Source: Sindora glabra (lineage: Eukaryota > Streptophyta > Magnoliopsida > Fabales > Fabaceae). Taken from it: a stretch of DNA of 64,000 nt. Shown piece after piece: positions 1-12,889 of the stretch. The notes below the pieces were generated by a model that was not told the origin of the DNA, did no database searches, and saw nothing but the letters and a program-made list of their open reading frames with translations. The stretch spans positions 68,731,989-68,795,988 of the forward strand of contig CM035228.1 of NCBI GenBank assembly GCA_020226215.1. The letters are read 5' to 3'. Numbering within the stretch: position 1 is the first letter of the stretch; each line of letters begins with the position of its first letter. Both the position numbers and the translations under genes were made by a program.

Positions 1-103
1 AAATAATATATGATTGATTAATGTACTAATTTCTCTAATTTTTTATCTATAATTATTTTATTACTCTTGTATATTTTCTATAGAAATATTTTAAAATAAA
101 TAA

Positions 104-357
104 TGTTATAAATAATGATAATTAAATGTAAATGCCCAGTAGATAAGATATTCTATTTTCATTATGATTAATTATTAAATTTTCAATTTTTATGAGTTAT
201 TATTATAAAATTGTAATGCTTGACTTATTTGTCCTATAAATATGGATTGTATGAATCATTTTATGTACGATTCAATAAAATATACTTCTTATCTCATAAT
301 TCTTTTTCATATATTTCATTGATTATCTCATTTATTATTGAGCATTTTTATAATACA
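104..357 (+). repeat. 5' LTR of the copia element
   Basis: This begins TGTTATAAATAATGATAATT and ends near TTTTTATAATACA. It aligns along its length with 7240-7492, including the shared CCTATAAATAT/CTTATAAATAT stretch (a likely TATA box near 232) and the AATAAAATACAC-like stretch. Many substitutions separate the two copies, so the insertion is old. No clear tRNA-Met primer-binding site follows. Confidence 0.75.
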
Positions 358-1304
358 CTATTAGATTGATTCTATTCGAGACTGAGTTTTTAGATTCGTA
401 AGAGAGGCATTGTCATGTGATCTACTTAGATTTATTAAGTTTGTGAGCATGACTTCTCTTATCAAATTTAGATATGATCAAGTAATGATGTCCATTATAT
501 TTGTGAAAATTATTTATTCAAAGATTCTTTTTATTTTTTTTTTGTAATTATACATATTAAGTTTTATGCATAATGTAAGAAAAACTTATATGTGATTGAA
601 CTTATTATATGTGACCATTATTATTTGTGCATAAAATTGTTGCATTGTGTAAAAAAGTATTTCCTTATTTTTGGGTTATTGCTTACACCATGACTAATGA
701 TCCTTGCATCCTTACTTTGTAATATTAATTTTATCACTCTCTAATTTTGTTTTACTAATTCAAACATTGAAATTATCTAATAAGAAATTGAACCTATCAA
801 CTTGACACTTTTCTATGAATTTTGTTTGTCTGTTATTGTAGACTATTTACTTTTGATTGAACTATGTTTTGAAATAATATTTACACATAATTTAATGGTT
901 TATATATGTATAAATTATTTTTGTTTTAATTGATGTATCTTTTTAATTCAATTAATGTTCATATTATAGCTATTAATACTCAATATTATAGAAAAAAAAT
1001 TATTTATTATAGATATTGAATGTTTAAATTCTTTTAAATGTAATGGATCCTAAAAATGCAAGTTAATAAAAGAATAAAGTGTTGATGCAAAGATGTGCAA
1101 AAACACCCAAGAAGCTATATTTTCCAAACTTATTATTTGTGTTTACCATAATTATATTTGGTGGATTTATTTCACTACTCGTAACTTTATTGAATTTACA
1201 TTCTTGTTTTCTTTTATATCTTTTTATCATTAATATGCAACTTTATTATAACAAATTTATGGTTGAATCACTTTTATTTCCTCTTATATGTTTTAATTTT
1301 TTTA

Positions 1305-2731
1305 GGGTAAATTACAATCCCTTCCCCTAATGTAAGGCCTGAATACATTTCTCTCCCCAATCAATATGGGGCCCTAACTTATCAAACTTGTTTCCTTCCA
1401 AAATTCATGGACTAAATTTACCCTTTTGAAATTGTTTTTAAAAGTTAGTTATTGCACTCATCTTCTATTGATTCTTTCCCATTCTCTTCCACTTCAAGTT
1501 TTGCAACATTATAAGATTCCAATGACTCCTATCCAAATTGATGGGGTAAATTTATCAATTGAGTCTTGTATCAATAAATGTACACAATATAAGAGGCATA
1601 ACTTCAATCTATCAAGAAGTTAAGAGGTCAAAACTAATAATCCCATGTAAAAGTTAGTCCAAGCTTGGGATGATCTTGAAATTAATTCTACAATAGTAAA
1701 TTTAAAAAATTCTTAACCCTTTGTGTTTAACTTTATATAAATGGTAGTCAATTGAATCATGAACAATCCTATAAAATATTTGGTATCATTTTCTAACATC
1801 ATAAAAACCAAATGCAATAATTTGGTGATGATCAAAGAGTTGGAATATTTCAATCATACATCCTATCCGCTTCTATAAAATTGAATTTTTATCTGCTAAG
1901 AAATGTAAAACCTTTACTACCATCTCCACCTTTTCTTCTAAACTATGACCTACTCCTTAAATACCACAATTAGTTACTCTTACTTCATAAATCCACAAAA
2001 CTAGCATCATAGCTAATTAGAAGAATCAAATCATACTAGCATTACAATATTCACATGAAAATAAAAAAAATAGAAGGAAAACCCAAAAATATTCAAAGCA
2101 TTAAAAGAACAAAGAAACTTATAGCTATTCCATTGAAACAAAGCTACAAAAAAAATAGCAATTTCAAAAGGACAAACAATGGAAAGTGGTTAGAAAAATG
2201 GAGGCTTAATATTCAAATGAAAATCTAGAAACAAAATTTAAATGAAACATACAAATATTTACATCCATACAATTTGTAAACTCTAAACAAATATGAAAAG
2301 TATTTAATAAAAAAATTCATCACAATATTAGCAGTAATCAAATGAAATTAAACTAAAAACTAATGAAGAAAAACCTTACGTTTCAATGCAAGTAAGGCAG
2401 GTTCCTTCTTAATGCTTGAAAATGCCTTGGAAAATCCTTAAAAAAAATAGCTTTTCAAGGGAAAGCCAATGTCTTCACTAGTTGCAAGAGAAGATGAACG
2501 TCAGTAAAAAAATGGGAGCTTTTTGAATTTTGATTGTTACACGCTTTTACAAAGATGAAATGCCTTTTCCTAAACCTCACATCAATAGGGGCATAATCAT
2601 CCAAGAAAATTTTCTACTAACATATGCAAATAAAGTTAGCCATAAGGGAGGTTGGAACTAATTTTGAAAAAATGGAGGGAGGGGAGTGTATTTAGAGGCC
2701 TTACCTTAGGGGAGAAAACTATAATTTACCT
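1305..2731. mobile_element. Non-autonomous TIR DNA transposon nested in the copia element
   Basis: The left end starts GGGTAAATTACAATCCC and the right end, read on the minus strand, starts AGGTAAATTATAGTTTTC. The two ends stay similar for about 55 bases, including the shared blocks CCCCTAA, GTAAGGCCT and AATACA. The same 8 bases (seven T and one A) lie on both sides (1297-1304 and 2732-2739), which fits a target duplication but is low-complexity. The interior has no recognisable transposase; the short frames at 1079-1330 and 1426-1623 are not convincing. A Mutator-like or hAT-like non-autonomous element is most likely; which of the two is undecided. Confidence 0.65.
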
Positions 2732-5279
2732 TTTTTTTATTACATGCTTTATCACTATTATAATTAGTAAGAGTTTAATATGTTTGGATATAAAGTGACA
2801 TTTTGAGAATCTCATATAAATTTTGCTTCTTTATTCTTTGTTCTCATATCTGCTTAGAATTTAATATGAACGCAATAAATATTTTATGTTAATTTATGTT
2901 TTAAATATTTTTTTAGAAGACCCATATTGCCAACTTAAAATGTAGGAGAAAAAGTCTACAAATTTACAGTTACATATAGAGATTATGCCTATTATTAGTT
3001 TTTTATTTGATTTAGATAATTTTAATTTTATTAAATAATTTACCATTTATCTTATGTTTTTACATTTTTGGTAACCTACTATTTACTTTGTGTGTGCCAA
3101 AATCATCATATATTAAAAAGCTTGAGATTCTTTTAATTGTTATTATTATTGAATTTCAAAAAACAAGCATGGATAAAAGGGCTTGAAAATTTAAGCTTTG
3201 TGTTAAAAGACTCATGTCCTTCCTTAAACTACAATTAAATTTTAAAGGTAATGATTTTATTTTGTCACCATTATCAAATAAAACTTATGGTGACAATGAT
3301 GAAGCAAGTAAATGAAGTAAAATTTTGTTTAGTATTATTTTTCTTTTCTTTATCAATTACATAATCTAGTTTTTCTTTCTTTTATCATCATGTAAATGCT
3401 TCATCATGCAATCCTTTTAGCTAGATAAAATAGCTAGTTTTTGATGAAAAATAATGAAATTCATTTTACTATTTTTATTGTATTCCCTAAAATGAATGCA
3501 TTATTAATAAAAGTGGAAAAAGGCTAAATTAATTTATGCAATTGTGGTGGTTATAAAAATAGTATAAACAACTACAAGATTAGTCTTTCTCAATGAGAAG
3601 TTAAAGAATATAATGATAAAGACTTATGATGTCAAAGGCTATTGAAATTTTTGAAAGTATATGCTACTACAATCATTACATACATGTCATATATCTAAAA
3701 TGAGGCTATGAAATTGTTAAAATTTTTGTTGATGAGAATAATGCTCTTAACCATAATTCTTATGATATAGCATATTTCAATGTACAAGTTTGTTTATACA
3801 TCCCAGTAAAAGAATTAGCAATTCCATTGGTAATGAAGATGGTTAATTTTATTTTTTTATTAAATTAATATTGAATATTTGTCTCTTATGGATAATGTAA
3901 TAATGCACACCACTCTTAATAGCAAAAATATTTTTCCTAATTAAAGATCGGTGAAAATTATATTAATATAATATCGGTTAATAGTACAAAGTTGATTTAT
4001 ATGCATTTTTATCTATCAAGCCTTGAATATATTTATTAAGTTTTAGATACATATGAGGAAATGTATATTTTATTAATACAATAAGACATTGAATATTTTT
4101 TATATTATTGTAATGGTCTCAAGTGAGAAAAATATATTAGTAAAGGTTAGGACCATTTTCTTTTGATACATATATTATAAATATATAAAGCTAATTAAAA
4201 GAATGATGAATTAGAAATTCACTAACCAAAATATTTTTATTATTTAGGCATAATCGAATGGGCCATTTCAATTAATAATGATGCAAAAATATAATTAAAA
4301 ATTCACAAGATTATTCATTAATAAACTAGAAGATTCTTCAATAAAACTTCATGTACTATGTGTCCGTCAAGGCAATTATAAGGCCATTTCAAGTTAAAGT
4401 TAGGATCAAATCCCTAGTATTTTTAGAATAAATATAATGTGACATATGTTATCTATTTATCCACTATATAGGTATGTGAACTATATAGATACTTTACTTT
4501 TTCAGTTAATTCTTCAATAAAATACTCATATATATATTTATTATCAATTCGTAACCTAGTATTTGTGAGATACTTGTTGAAATAATTTAACTTTGAGCAT
4601 AATTCCTTAATTATGCAATAAAGTACAATATGAATTAATAGTGTTGGTAAATTTATACAAAAAATATTCATTAATTATTATATGTCAATTAAAATAATTG
4701 TTAAACATATGGAATTATATTCATATGTAAAATGATTCACTTATAATATTTTCAATGTTTCAAATTATTATCTATATCTTTAAGAGAACAAAATTCCATA
4801 TATTTCCTTAAGGGACATTCAATTTTACATGTTGAAAAATTTATACGCATCAAGCAAAGTAGTTATTATTCTCTTTTATAATTAACTTTGGTTAGAAGCT
4901 AAAATGTTTTACACATAGAAAATCTTTTATTGTGCAATATATTTTTATTCAACCACAATGCACATAAATAATTTTGAATAGTGATTGAAAATATAAATTT
5001 ATATGCGAAATTATATTCTTAAAATTAGGAGGAGAAAATATGTAGGCATAAAAATGATATAACTAATATTCAATCATCTTGATGCTCATATAAAGCAATA
5101 TAAGTCAAAAGTTCATAAGATAATTGGTTATAAAGTATAGCAAAATTGCAAAATATATTACTAACTAAAAGAGAATAAATAAATATTATATATTAACATA
5201 GATGCTCTTATTCAAATTGATATCCAAGTAAGACAATCTATTTATCAATAACAATTGAATCTAATACATACTTGATGTA

Positions 5280-6790
5280 TGAAAGACCTATTGGTTCTAA
5301 ATACCAATATCCTCAAAATAAAGAAGGAGCAAATAAATGGCCTTATTGAGGAATTAAATACTTTCAAAGAGATTTAAGCTATAATTAACAACAAACTTCC
5401 AGAAGAAGTTAATATTTGAGAAATAATGATAAACTTCTAGAAGAAGTTGAGGTGCTTGAAATTTATGAAAAAAAAGTTCTTAATTGATTATATCTCTGAT
5501 GAGAAAGATGAAACCAAATAGGAAATAATTGTCGACAACAATTACATCTATACATAATTTAGCACTTAAAATTATGAAAAGAAATAGTGGTTGGTAAGGA
5601 TCTTAAATTTATAAAATGATGATGTATGATTATTGGCCAAAACAAAAGAGAAAAAATATAATTTAAATAGAAATACAAAGTTTAAATTTACTTACAAAGT
5701 GAATAAATATCTAAAAGGTGTTAAGCTAATGAAACATCTCAAGGTGCGAAGTTACATATATAATTGTATTGAGATAATAAGGAAATTGAAGTTACTCAAG
5801 GGTTTATACAATGATTGTCATTGGCTATTAGATTATTTATTTTTATATGATGGACATAACTTTCTAGCAATGTATTAAAACTTGATGCGTGTCTAATAGA
5901 TTTAATATATCCTATTTCATGTGTGACAATTGATAATGATATTATATAAAAATTTCTAAAGGAATTCAGATGCTTAAAGAATGAAATTTGAATTTTTATG
6001 AAATATATCTAATTAAATTATAAAGATCTCTATATAGATTAAGGCAATCTAGATAAATGTATTACAATCATCTTAATGAATATTTGTTAATAGAAGTATG
6101 TAAAAATCCCTTCTATTTTTATTAAGAATTCTAAATGTGATTTCACTATAATTGTTGTATATGTTAGTAATTTGAATATTATTAAAACTCATAAAAAACT
6201 TCCAAAAGTAGCCAAGTATATGAAAATGGGGGATTGAAATGAAAAATTTTTAAAGATTAAGTTTTATCTTAACCTACAAATTAATCATTTAAATAATGAA
6301 ACATTTTTTTATCAATCAAAATGGAAAGATCCTAAATACTTTTATTTGGATAAATCACATCCATTGAGTGTAATGATTATTCAATCACTTGGTATTGATA
6401 AGGATCCATTTTGAATTCTAATAAGCAATGAAAAATTTCTTGGTCTCAAAGTACCATATTTTAATACAATTGATGCACTAATATATCTTGCTAATTACAT
6501 ATATCTTGATACAACTTTTTAGCAAGATATAGTTCTTTTTCAAGTAGAAGATATTGCAATAAAACTAAACTTACATGTTGGTATCTTTGTAAAACAATAA
6601 TATGAGATTATTTTATTTGATGAATTTTAAGTTATAACTATTTACTTACATAGATGCAAAATGTTTGATCTACACAATGTTTGGTCTCATATCAGTATTT
6701 TTGATGATGCATCTATTCATATTTTTCTCTTGTTAAGATAAATTATAATTATAGTTACTCCAACATGTATATAAAAAAATGAAGGATCAA
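5280..6790 (+). pseudogene. Copia reverse transcriptase / RNase H remnant
   Basis: Translated pieces match the copia order. A stretch resembling the RPIGSK-type linker lies near 5288. The reverse transcriptase core is at about 6060-6420 and includes a segment ending in HPLS (about 6355-6370). Further pieces resemble YLAN and an RNase H start with YIDA near 6648. The catalytic YVDD box reads YVSN at 6160-6171, so both metal-binding aspartates are lost. There are multiple stops (for example TAG in the RNase H part near 6523) and frameshifts. It cannot encode an active enzyme. Confidence 0.65.
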
Positions 6791-7229
6791 TTCTCTTGAA
6801 TTTCAAGGAATAAATTTCAATAAAAAGTAATGTCATGTGTAAAGGCTTAAGTAGAGAATAATACATCAAAGGAGATGGAAAAAATTGTATTTCATTGAAG
6901 CTTTTTCTCATGTTCACAAAAGAATTTTGGTCATATATGATCATGATAGAAAATTTGTTCAAATTATTCTTAATAAAATTACTAGTAAAGGTATTGACAT
7001 AAAGATTTTTAGTGATATTTTTCAATAGGAGGAGTTAAGTTGATGTCACACTCTTTTTTCCTTGACCATGATTTTTTCCTATTGAGTTTTCTTAACAAGA
7101 TTTTTAATGAGATAGAATATTCATTAAAACAAATAATTTACTATTTTTCCTTCACTAGATTTTTTTCCCATTGAGTTTTTTTTTCCTAGTGGAGGGTTTA
7201 ACAAGATATATTCTTTACAAGATAGACAT

Positions 7230-7492
7230 CCAGGGGGAGGGTTTTGAATAATGATAATTAAATGTGAATATCCATGAATCAAATGTTATATTTCCACTAT
7301 TAGCAATTATTAGGTTTTAATTTTTCTTATGAGTTTTTACTATAAAATTGTAACATTTAAACTATTTGCCTTATAAATATAGGTTGTATGAATAATTTCT
7401 TGTATAACTAAATAAAATACACTCTTCCTTTCATAATTCTCCTTCAAATATTTCTTTTGTTATCTCATTTTGTATTGAGCATTTTTATAACA
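7230..7492 (+). repeat. Polypurine tract and 3' LTR of the copia element
   Basis: The purine tract CCAGGGGGAGGG at 7230-7241 sits directly before the second LTR copy, where plus-strand DNA priming would occur in a copia element. The LTR runs to about 7492 (ATTTTTATAACA). It shares the promoter-like CTTATAAATATAGG and the ending with the copy at 104-357. A small deletion at its first bases blurs the exact start (7240-7245). Confidence 0.7.
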
Positions 7493-9929
7493 TAGAACTT
7501 AAATTTAATCAATTATTAGTGTTAAAATTTTTATAGTATTACGAAATTAAAAGATACCTCATTATTAAAAAGCAATAATAATAAAAAAATTTATTAACAA
7601 GAAATTTTTAACCTTTGGATGTAAAATAAAAGAAAGAAAAATAAAAAATTGAAAAAGAGGACTTTTCCTTTGTTCTTGCTTGTATGAGGAGAAAACAAGA
7701 AGAAAGAAAATATGAAGGAAATGTTTTTCCTTTACTTGTATGGATAGAAAATTAAAAAAAAAGGAAAACTAAATTTTGCTAAATGATTTTATCCACAAAA
7801 TTAATTTAATTATCTAATATCATGCTAGTGGGCTTAGATATATATTTAAAACTAATGCTTTAAAACTAAAAGTTTAATAACATTTTTTGTAAGTATTTTT
7901 TTTAAATAAAAATATTAAAAATGCCATCAAGTAACTATTGAAGACAATGACTAGTAAATTTTAAATTATAAACACAATGGAATATTAATTAATTAATTTT
8001 CTCCCACTAAAAAATAATGCATAAGCCTTACAATAACAATTGAAATGTACTAAATATTTTTCTAATGCAACTTTTGTTATATTTTAATAAAAACAAATGT
8101 AATATGAATTAAAGAAAATTTGTATTGCAATATTAAGATTGTTTATTTGTACCCATTTTTAAAAGATCTAGGAGTAATTTTGAAATAATCATCAGGTTTG
8201 TTTGTTTTGGCCAAAAAAATACTTATTTTGTAGAAAAGTAGTTATAAAATGTTAAGATAGTAGAAGACAGCTTAAATATTTAATGTTAAATATAAAGAAT
8301 TTAGTAGAAAATAGTTTTTTCTTTTTTAAGGAGGAAGTTATTTTTCTCCTTTATTACATTCCTAGGTATCATATTTTTTCATCATAAACTATAGAAATAC
8401 ATGATGCTCCTTTATTTATATATAAAGAAATGAGAATTTCTTATAAAAAATAACTTCCAAAAAAACAAAGCCATCATCTCATAAAATTTCTACTCTATTT
8501 ATTGACAAGTTTGCTTGAAAACTATGATGGGATTTCATGGACCTTTTTCTTTCTACTCATATTTTTTTCTTTTCATTTTCAACTTTGCAAACAACGGAAA
8601 AATAAATTTTCACCCATTTTTCATTCTCCTTATTTTTTATAGATACAAGCACATAAGGATTAACAATTTTTTTATGATCTTGTAATACATGAATGAATAA
8701 TAATTTAAAATTGAAATGGAAATACACTATCAATTAATCAAATTGAATTAAATACTTGTTTTTATAAAATATAAAAGAAACAAAAAATTATAATCTTTTA
8801 ACTCAAGTAACATTTGATCGATGTAGTTTTACCTTTTTTTATATTCCAGTATTTAATTTTGTTTTCTAATGCATGTTCATCTAATGGTTTATTATTAAAC
8901 TATTTTAAATAAGTTAAGGATTTTAAGTATTTTATTTAATTAATTTATTATATATTTTATTTTCTTTATTACTTTACATCTTATATATTAATTGTCAACC
9001 TTTTATTTTCTCTGCCACATGTTTTTCCTTTTTTTTTATGTGCATTCCTATTATTTACACTTTAATCACTAATTAGCTTAACTCTTGTGTGATACATGAT
9101 ATTTTTTTTGTCAAAATTAATATATATGTTTAATATTTTACAAATAAATGTATCCAAAAATTATTATAAGGTTAATATATTTTGTGTGATTGAAAAATCA
9201 CAACTAGAAATATGAAAGATATATACATATTTAAATACACACATTTCTTTTCTTCTTTAGATGTTCTACGAAAATCTTCTATTTTATGAAAAAATTAATA
9301 TAAGGTACTGAAATTAGTAATCAAATAAAATAGAACTAGAGTCTAGGAGACTAAATATTCTAATCATGTCAAACCTATAGATTTCATAATTACTTTAAAA
9401 GTGTAATAATAATTTTTTATCAATAAACACATTATGACTTATTATGCATCAATACCATAACAATTTATAATATGGATATATATAAATAATTCATTAAGAA
9501 TATAAAATATGTTTAAATAAAAAATAATAATTTTACATCACACAAATAATCTATCTAGAAATTTTTTTTAACTTTGATGTGTGTGAAACATCAACTAATA
9601 AAAATATTAATAAAACTATAAAATTAGTAATTTAATGTTTAATACAATTTAAAATATAGTGAGAAATTTATTTTACTACCAGTATAAAAGGATATTGTTA
9701 TAAATAAAATATTTCAAAAAATATAAAAATTAAATATATGTTTATCATAAATCAAATTAATTTTTGCAAAATAAAGTAATAACAAATATAAAAGTATACA
9801 TTCATATGAGTATTATAATTATAAAAATATTATATAAATATATAAGAGTATTATAACAATTTACAATATGAATATACACAAATAATTTATTAAAAATATA
9901 AAATATACATGAACAAAAATAAATAATTA

Positions 9930-10720
9930 TAAAATTTTTAAGGTAAATGCTAAATATAGTTTATTAGTAAATTAAAAAAATTGTTTATTTAAAAGGGGAT
10001 AGATAATTAAATAATTATAATACTATAAAAATGACAGATATGGTATTAAATAACTTTTGATATGACTTTTTAAAGATCTTTTGGAAGGAAAATTTTTATG
10101 AGAAAGAGTTTTAGAAGGTAAAGCGATATAGATTTTTAATATTTTTTATATTAGCCTTTTAGATAAGTAAAAATAATGTAAACAAATATAAACTGATATA
10201 TCAAACTATTATTCATTAAAAAAATACAAAGTTATATATCATTAATTTCCTTATCATTTCATTTTTTATGCATATCTTCTTTTAAAAAAATTAAGATGAA
10301 TATTAAAATTATTTTAAAAATAATTATAAATTTTTTAAGTTAAATCCTAAATGTATTTTATTAGTAGATTGTAAAATTTTTTCATTCACTTAAAAGAGAA
10401 TATAAAATTAAATAATTATAATATATTAAATTATAGAAAGAAAGTAAATTATTATAATAAAATATGACATTTTCATTTAGTATTTTATGGAAATGTTTTT
10501 AAAATATTTTTAATATAAATATTAAAATTAATATGTAAATAATTATAAAAATTTTAAGATAAATATTAAATATAACTTATTAGCAAATTACAAAAAATTT
10601 TCATTTATTTGAAAGAGGGTTCAAAATTAAATATCAGCAATATATTGAAATTGAAATAACATAAATTATTATACTGAATGTAACATTCTCATTTCATTTT
10701 CTATCAATAATTTTTTAACA
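9930..10720. repeat. Three diverged copies of an AT-rich repeat
   Basis: Similar blocks start near 9938, 10329 and 10550. Each reads like AAATTTTTAAG-TAAAT-CTAAAT, then a T-TTATTAG-A-ATT section, then a short purine-rich GAGGG or GGGGA patch, then AAATTAAATA. The second and third copies also share a following GACATTTTCATTTAG-like stretch and lie about 220 bp apart. The first is about 390 bp before the second. The pattern suggests a decayed tandem array or an old element with internal repeats. Confidence 0.4.
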
Positions 10721-11210
10721 TTTTTAATTATATTAATGTACATATAAATTAATAAAAAAATAAATAATCACAATATATTAAATTTTAAAAAAATAAATTA
10801 ATTTAATGAAATATGAAAATGATAGACATAGTATTAAATACTTTAACTATTTTAATTTTTTTTATTGAGAAAATGAATCCACCTATATTCGACGTACATT
10901 TTTTTAAGGTTATCTTAGAAGGAATATACACATGATTAAGTAATATAAATATAATATGATATATTTTATTTTTAACTTATTTAAATATTTTAAATAAGTT
11001 GAAACTTAATATAAAAAATATTAATAAAATTAATTAATTACATAATTTATTTTTATAAGATAATATTTAAAGATGTTTTAAAATTTATTTATTATGGTTT
11101 CCTTATTTTCTATTTGTAATAGTTTTCAAGGATTATATTTTAAATTAATAATATGTCAATTGAAATTTTATCAAAGGTTTATCACTGACTAAATAGTTTT
11201 TCTCATTTAC

Positions 11211-11215
11211 ATATA

Positions 11216-11272
<57 letters not shown>
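11211..11272. repeat. TA dinucleotide microsatellite
   Basis: About 60 bases of alternating AT, interrupted by one ATGTAT step near 11220. Confidence 0.95.
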
Positions 11273-11276
<4 letters not shown>

Positions 11277-12889
11277 TACTCTTGTTATTTAAAGTTTAGA
11301 TGTAATATATTGAATAATATATAATTTAATTTTTATTATAAATTATTTTTAATAAGTCAAACATTTTATTTAATTAAATTAGTTTACTATATATTTCATT
11401 CTTGACTCTTGTTATTTTACAAATTATTATTTCTCTTATTTTAATTTGCTTTGTTACATATTTTTTTCCTTTTTTACGTTCACAAATATTGAAAAATTAA
11501 TTTCATGTAATAATATAGATATAAAATTATATATTTTATTTTTATTATTAAAAAATTTCAATAAGTTAAGATTATGAAAAGTATTAATTGAATTAATTAT
11601 TTATAAATTCAATTTTCAATAAAAATATATAAAATTAAAATTAATTTTGCCTAAATTTTATTAACATTTTCTTGATATCAAATTTCAAGTATTATATTTC
11701 AAATTAAATATACATCAAAGAAATTTTATCTATACTTTAAAATTTACATATTATTTCTCTTTCTTTTATCCATTGCATTGTAAAACATTTAATTTAGAAT
11801 AATTTGTGTAGTTTTTTTTTAAGAAACAGTAATATGATAGCTTTTGCTTTGAGGTGAACGTTATTTATTAAAATACATAATGTAAATAGTATTATTTAAT
11901 AAAATTTTCTTACAATGTAATAATATATAAATAAGTGGTGGTATGAAAACTGTTTATATTTTTAAGTTCAATTCATTTTATAATTTAAATAAAGTTATGA
12001 AGGTAGATAGTTGATTTTTGAATACACAGAATGAATCAATAACAATGGCATAAGTGTATGCAACAATTTTTTCTCATGAAAGATAAAAAAGCGACCGCAA
12101 CTTAAATTTAACAGCATTATATTTATTATTGATCTCAAAATAAAGTAAAATTAATAATTTAATATTTATTTCAGGATAAGAATTATTATAACTACGTACA
12201 AAGAACTTCACCATTATTGAATTAAAAGAATAAATAGTATTATTAGTATGATACCAAAATCATATTTTTAATAAAAATTATAGTTTTCATTATGAATATT
12301 ATTATCTTAAATATTCATTTTTATTTTGTTATTATATTATTTTCATATATTAAATATAATTATGAAAAAATTATATATTATATCATTCTTATTTTATTTC
12401 ATTATGTCAAATATGACATAAATATTTTTTATTTTATTATTATATTTTCAAATTATATAAAAATTATGTACAATAATATTGAAAATAACAAAAAATATAC
12501 ATAATTTCATATTTATATATTTTATTTTTAATTTAAATACATATTTTAATATATAATTAAATTGCTATATTTTTAAAATTTTATTATTTTTTAAATATAT
12601 GCATGGGCTCAATTTACTAGTGGATTTATGAAATTGAAGTAGGAACTTAATTTTGTATCCTTAATTACATGATGTAAGTACGTATTATTTTCAAAATGCA
12701 TGAGCCCCATTTTATAATATCTAATAGATACATAAAAATAAGAAAAGACTTGAGGGATAAGGATGAATGCAACTAATTTAAGTTTGCACAATTATCACAT
12801 CTAATTCCTTTATGCTCAGAATATGCAACATGAGATCTTTGAATAGGATAATGTTATGTTAGTGTGCCTTGACAACAAAATACCAAAAA

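Larger units (their letters stand above)
104..7492 (+). mobile_element. Decayed Ty1/copia LTR retrotransposon
   Basis: Two related direct copies of about 250 bp, each ending near GCATTTTTATAA, flank the element, and a purine tract lies just before the second copy. Between them, translated fragments on the plus strand around 5.3-7.2 kb follow the order of a copia polyprotein end: a linker, reverse transcriptase, then RNase H. All reading frames are broken by stops and shifts. The region 360-5200 should hold gag, protease and integrase but is too decayed to recognise, apart from a nested DNA element at 1305-2731. The bases flanking the two LTRs (AATAA and TAGAA) do not form a clean target duplication. 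The copia assignment rests on the reverse transcriptase order and is fairly secure; the lineage is not determined. Confidence 0.75.
7493..12880. other. AT-rich intergenic sequence, no gene seen
   Basis: I see no coding sequence here. The frames at 12292-12504 and 12609-12791 are low-complexity AT-rich chance frames. The stretch holds a diverged repeat family at about 9.9-10.7 kb and a TA microsatellite at 11.2 kb, listed separately. The rest has poly-A/T runs and no recognisable structure. Confidence 0.6.

Noticed and set aside
5633..5878. 81-codon plus-strand frame as a small gene
   Set aside because: It lies within the copia pol order between linker and reverse transcriptase, and is a remnant of that polyprotein.
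12292..12504. 70-codon Ile/Tyr-rich frame that could look like a membrane peptide
   Set aside because: Its composition follows directly from AT-rich DNA; there is no start context, conserved motif or neighbouring gene.
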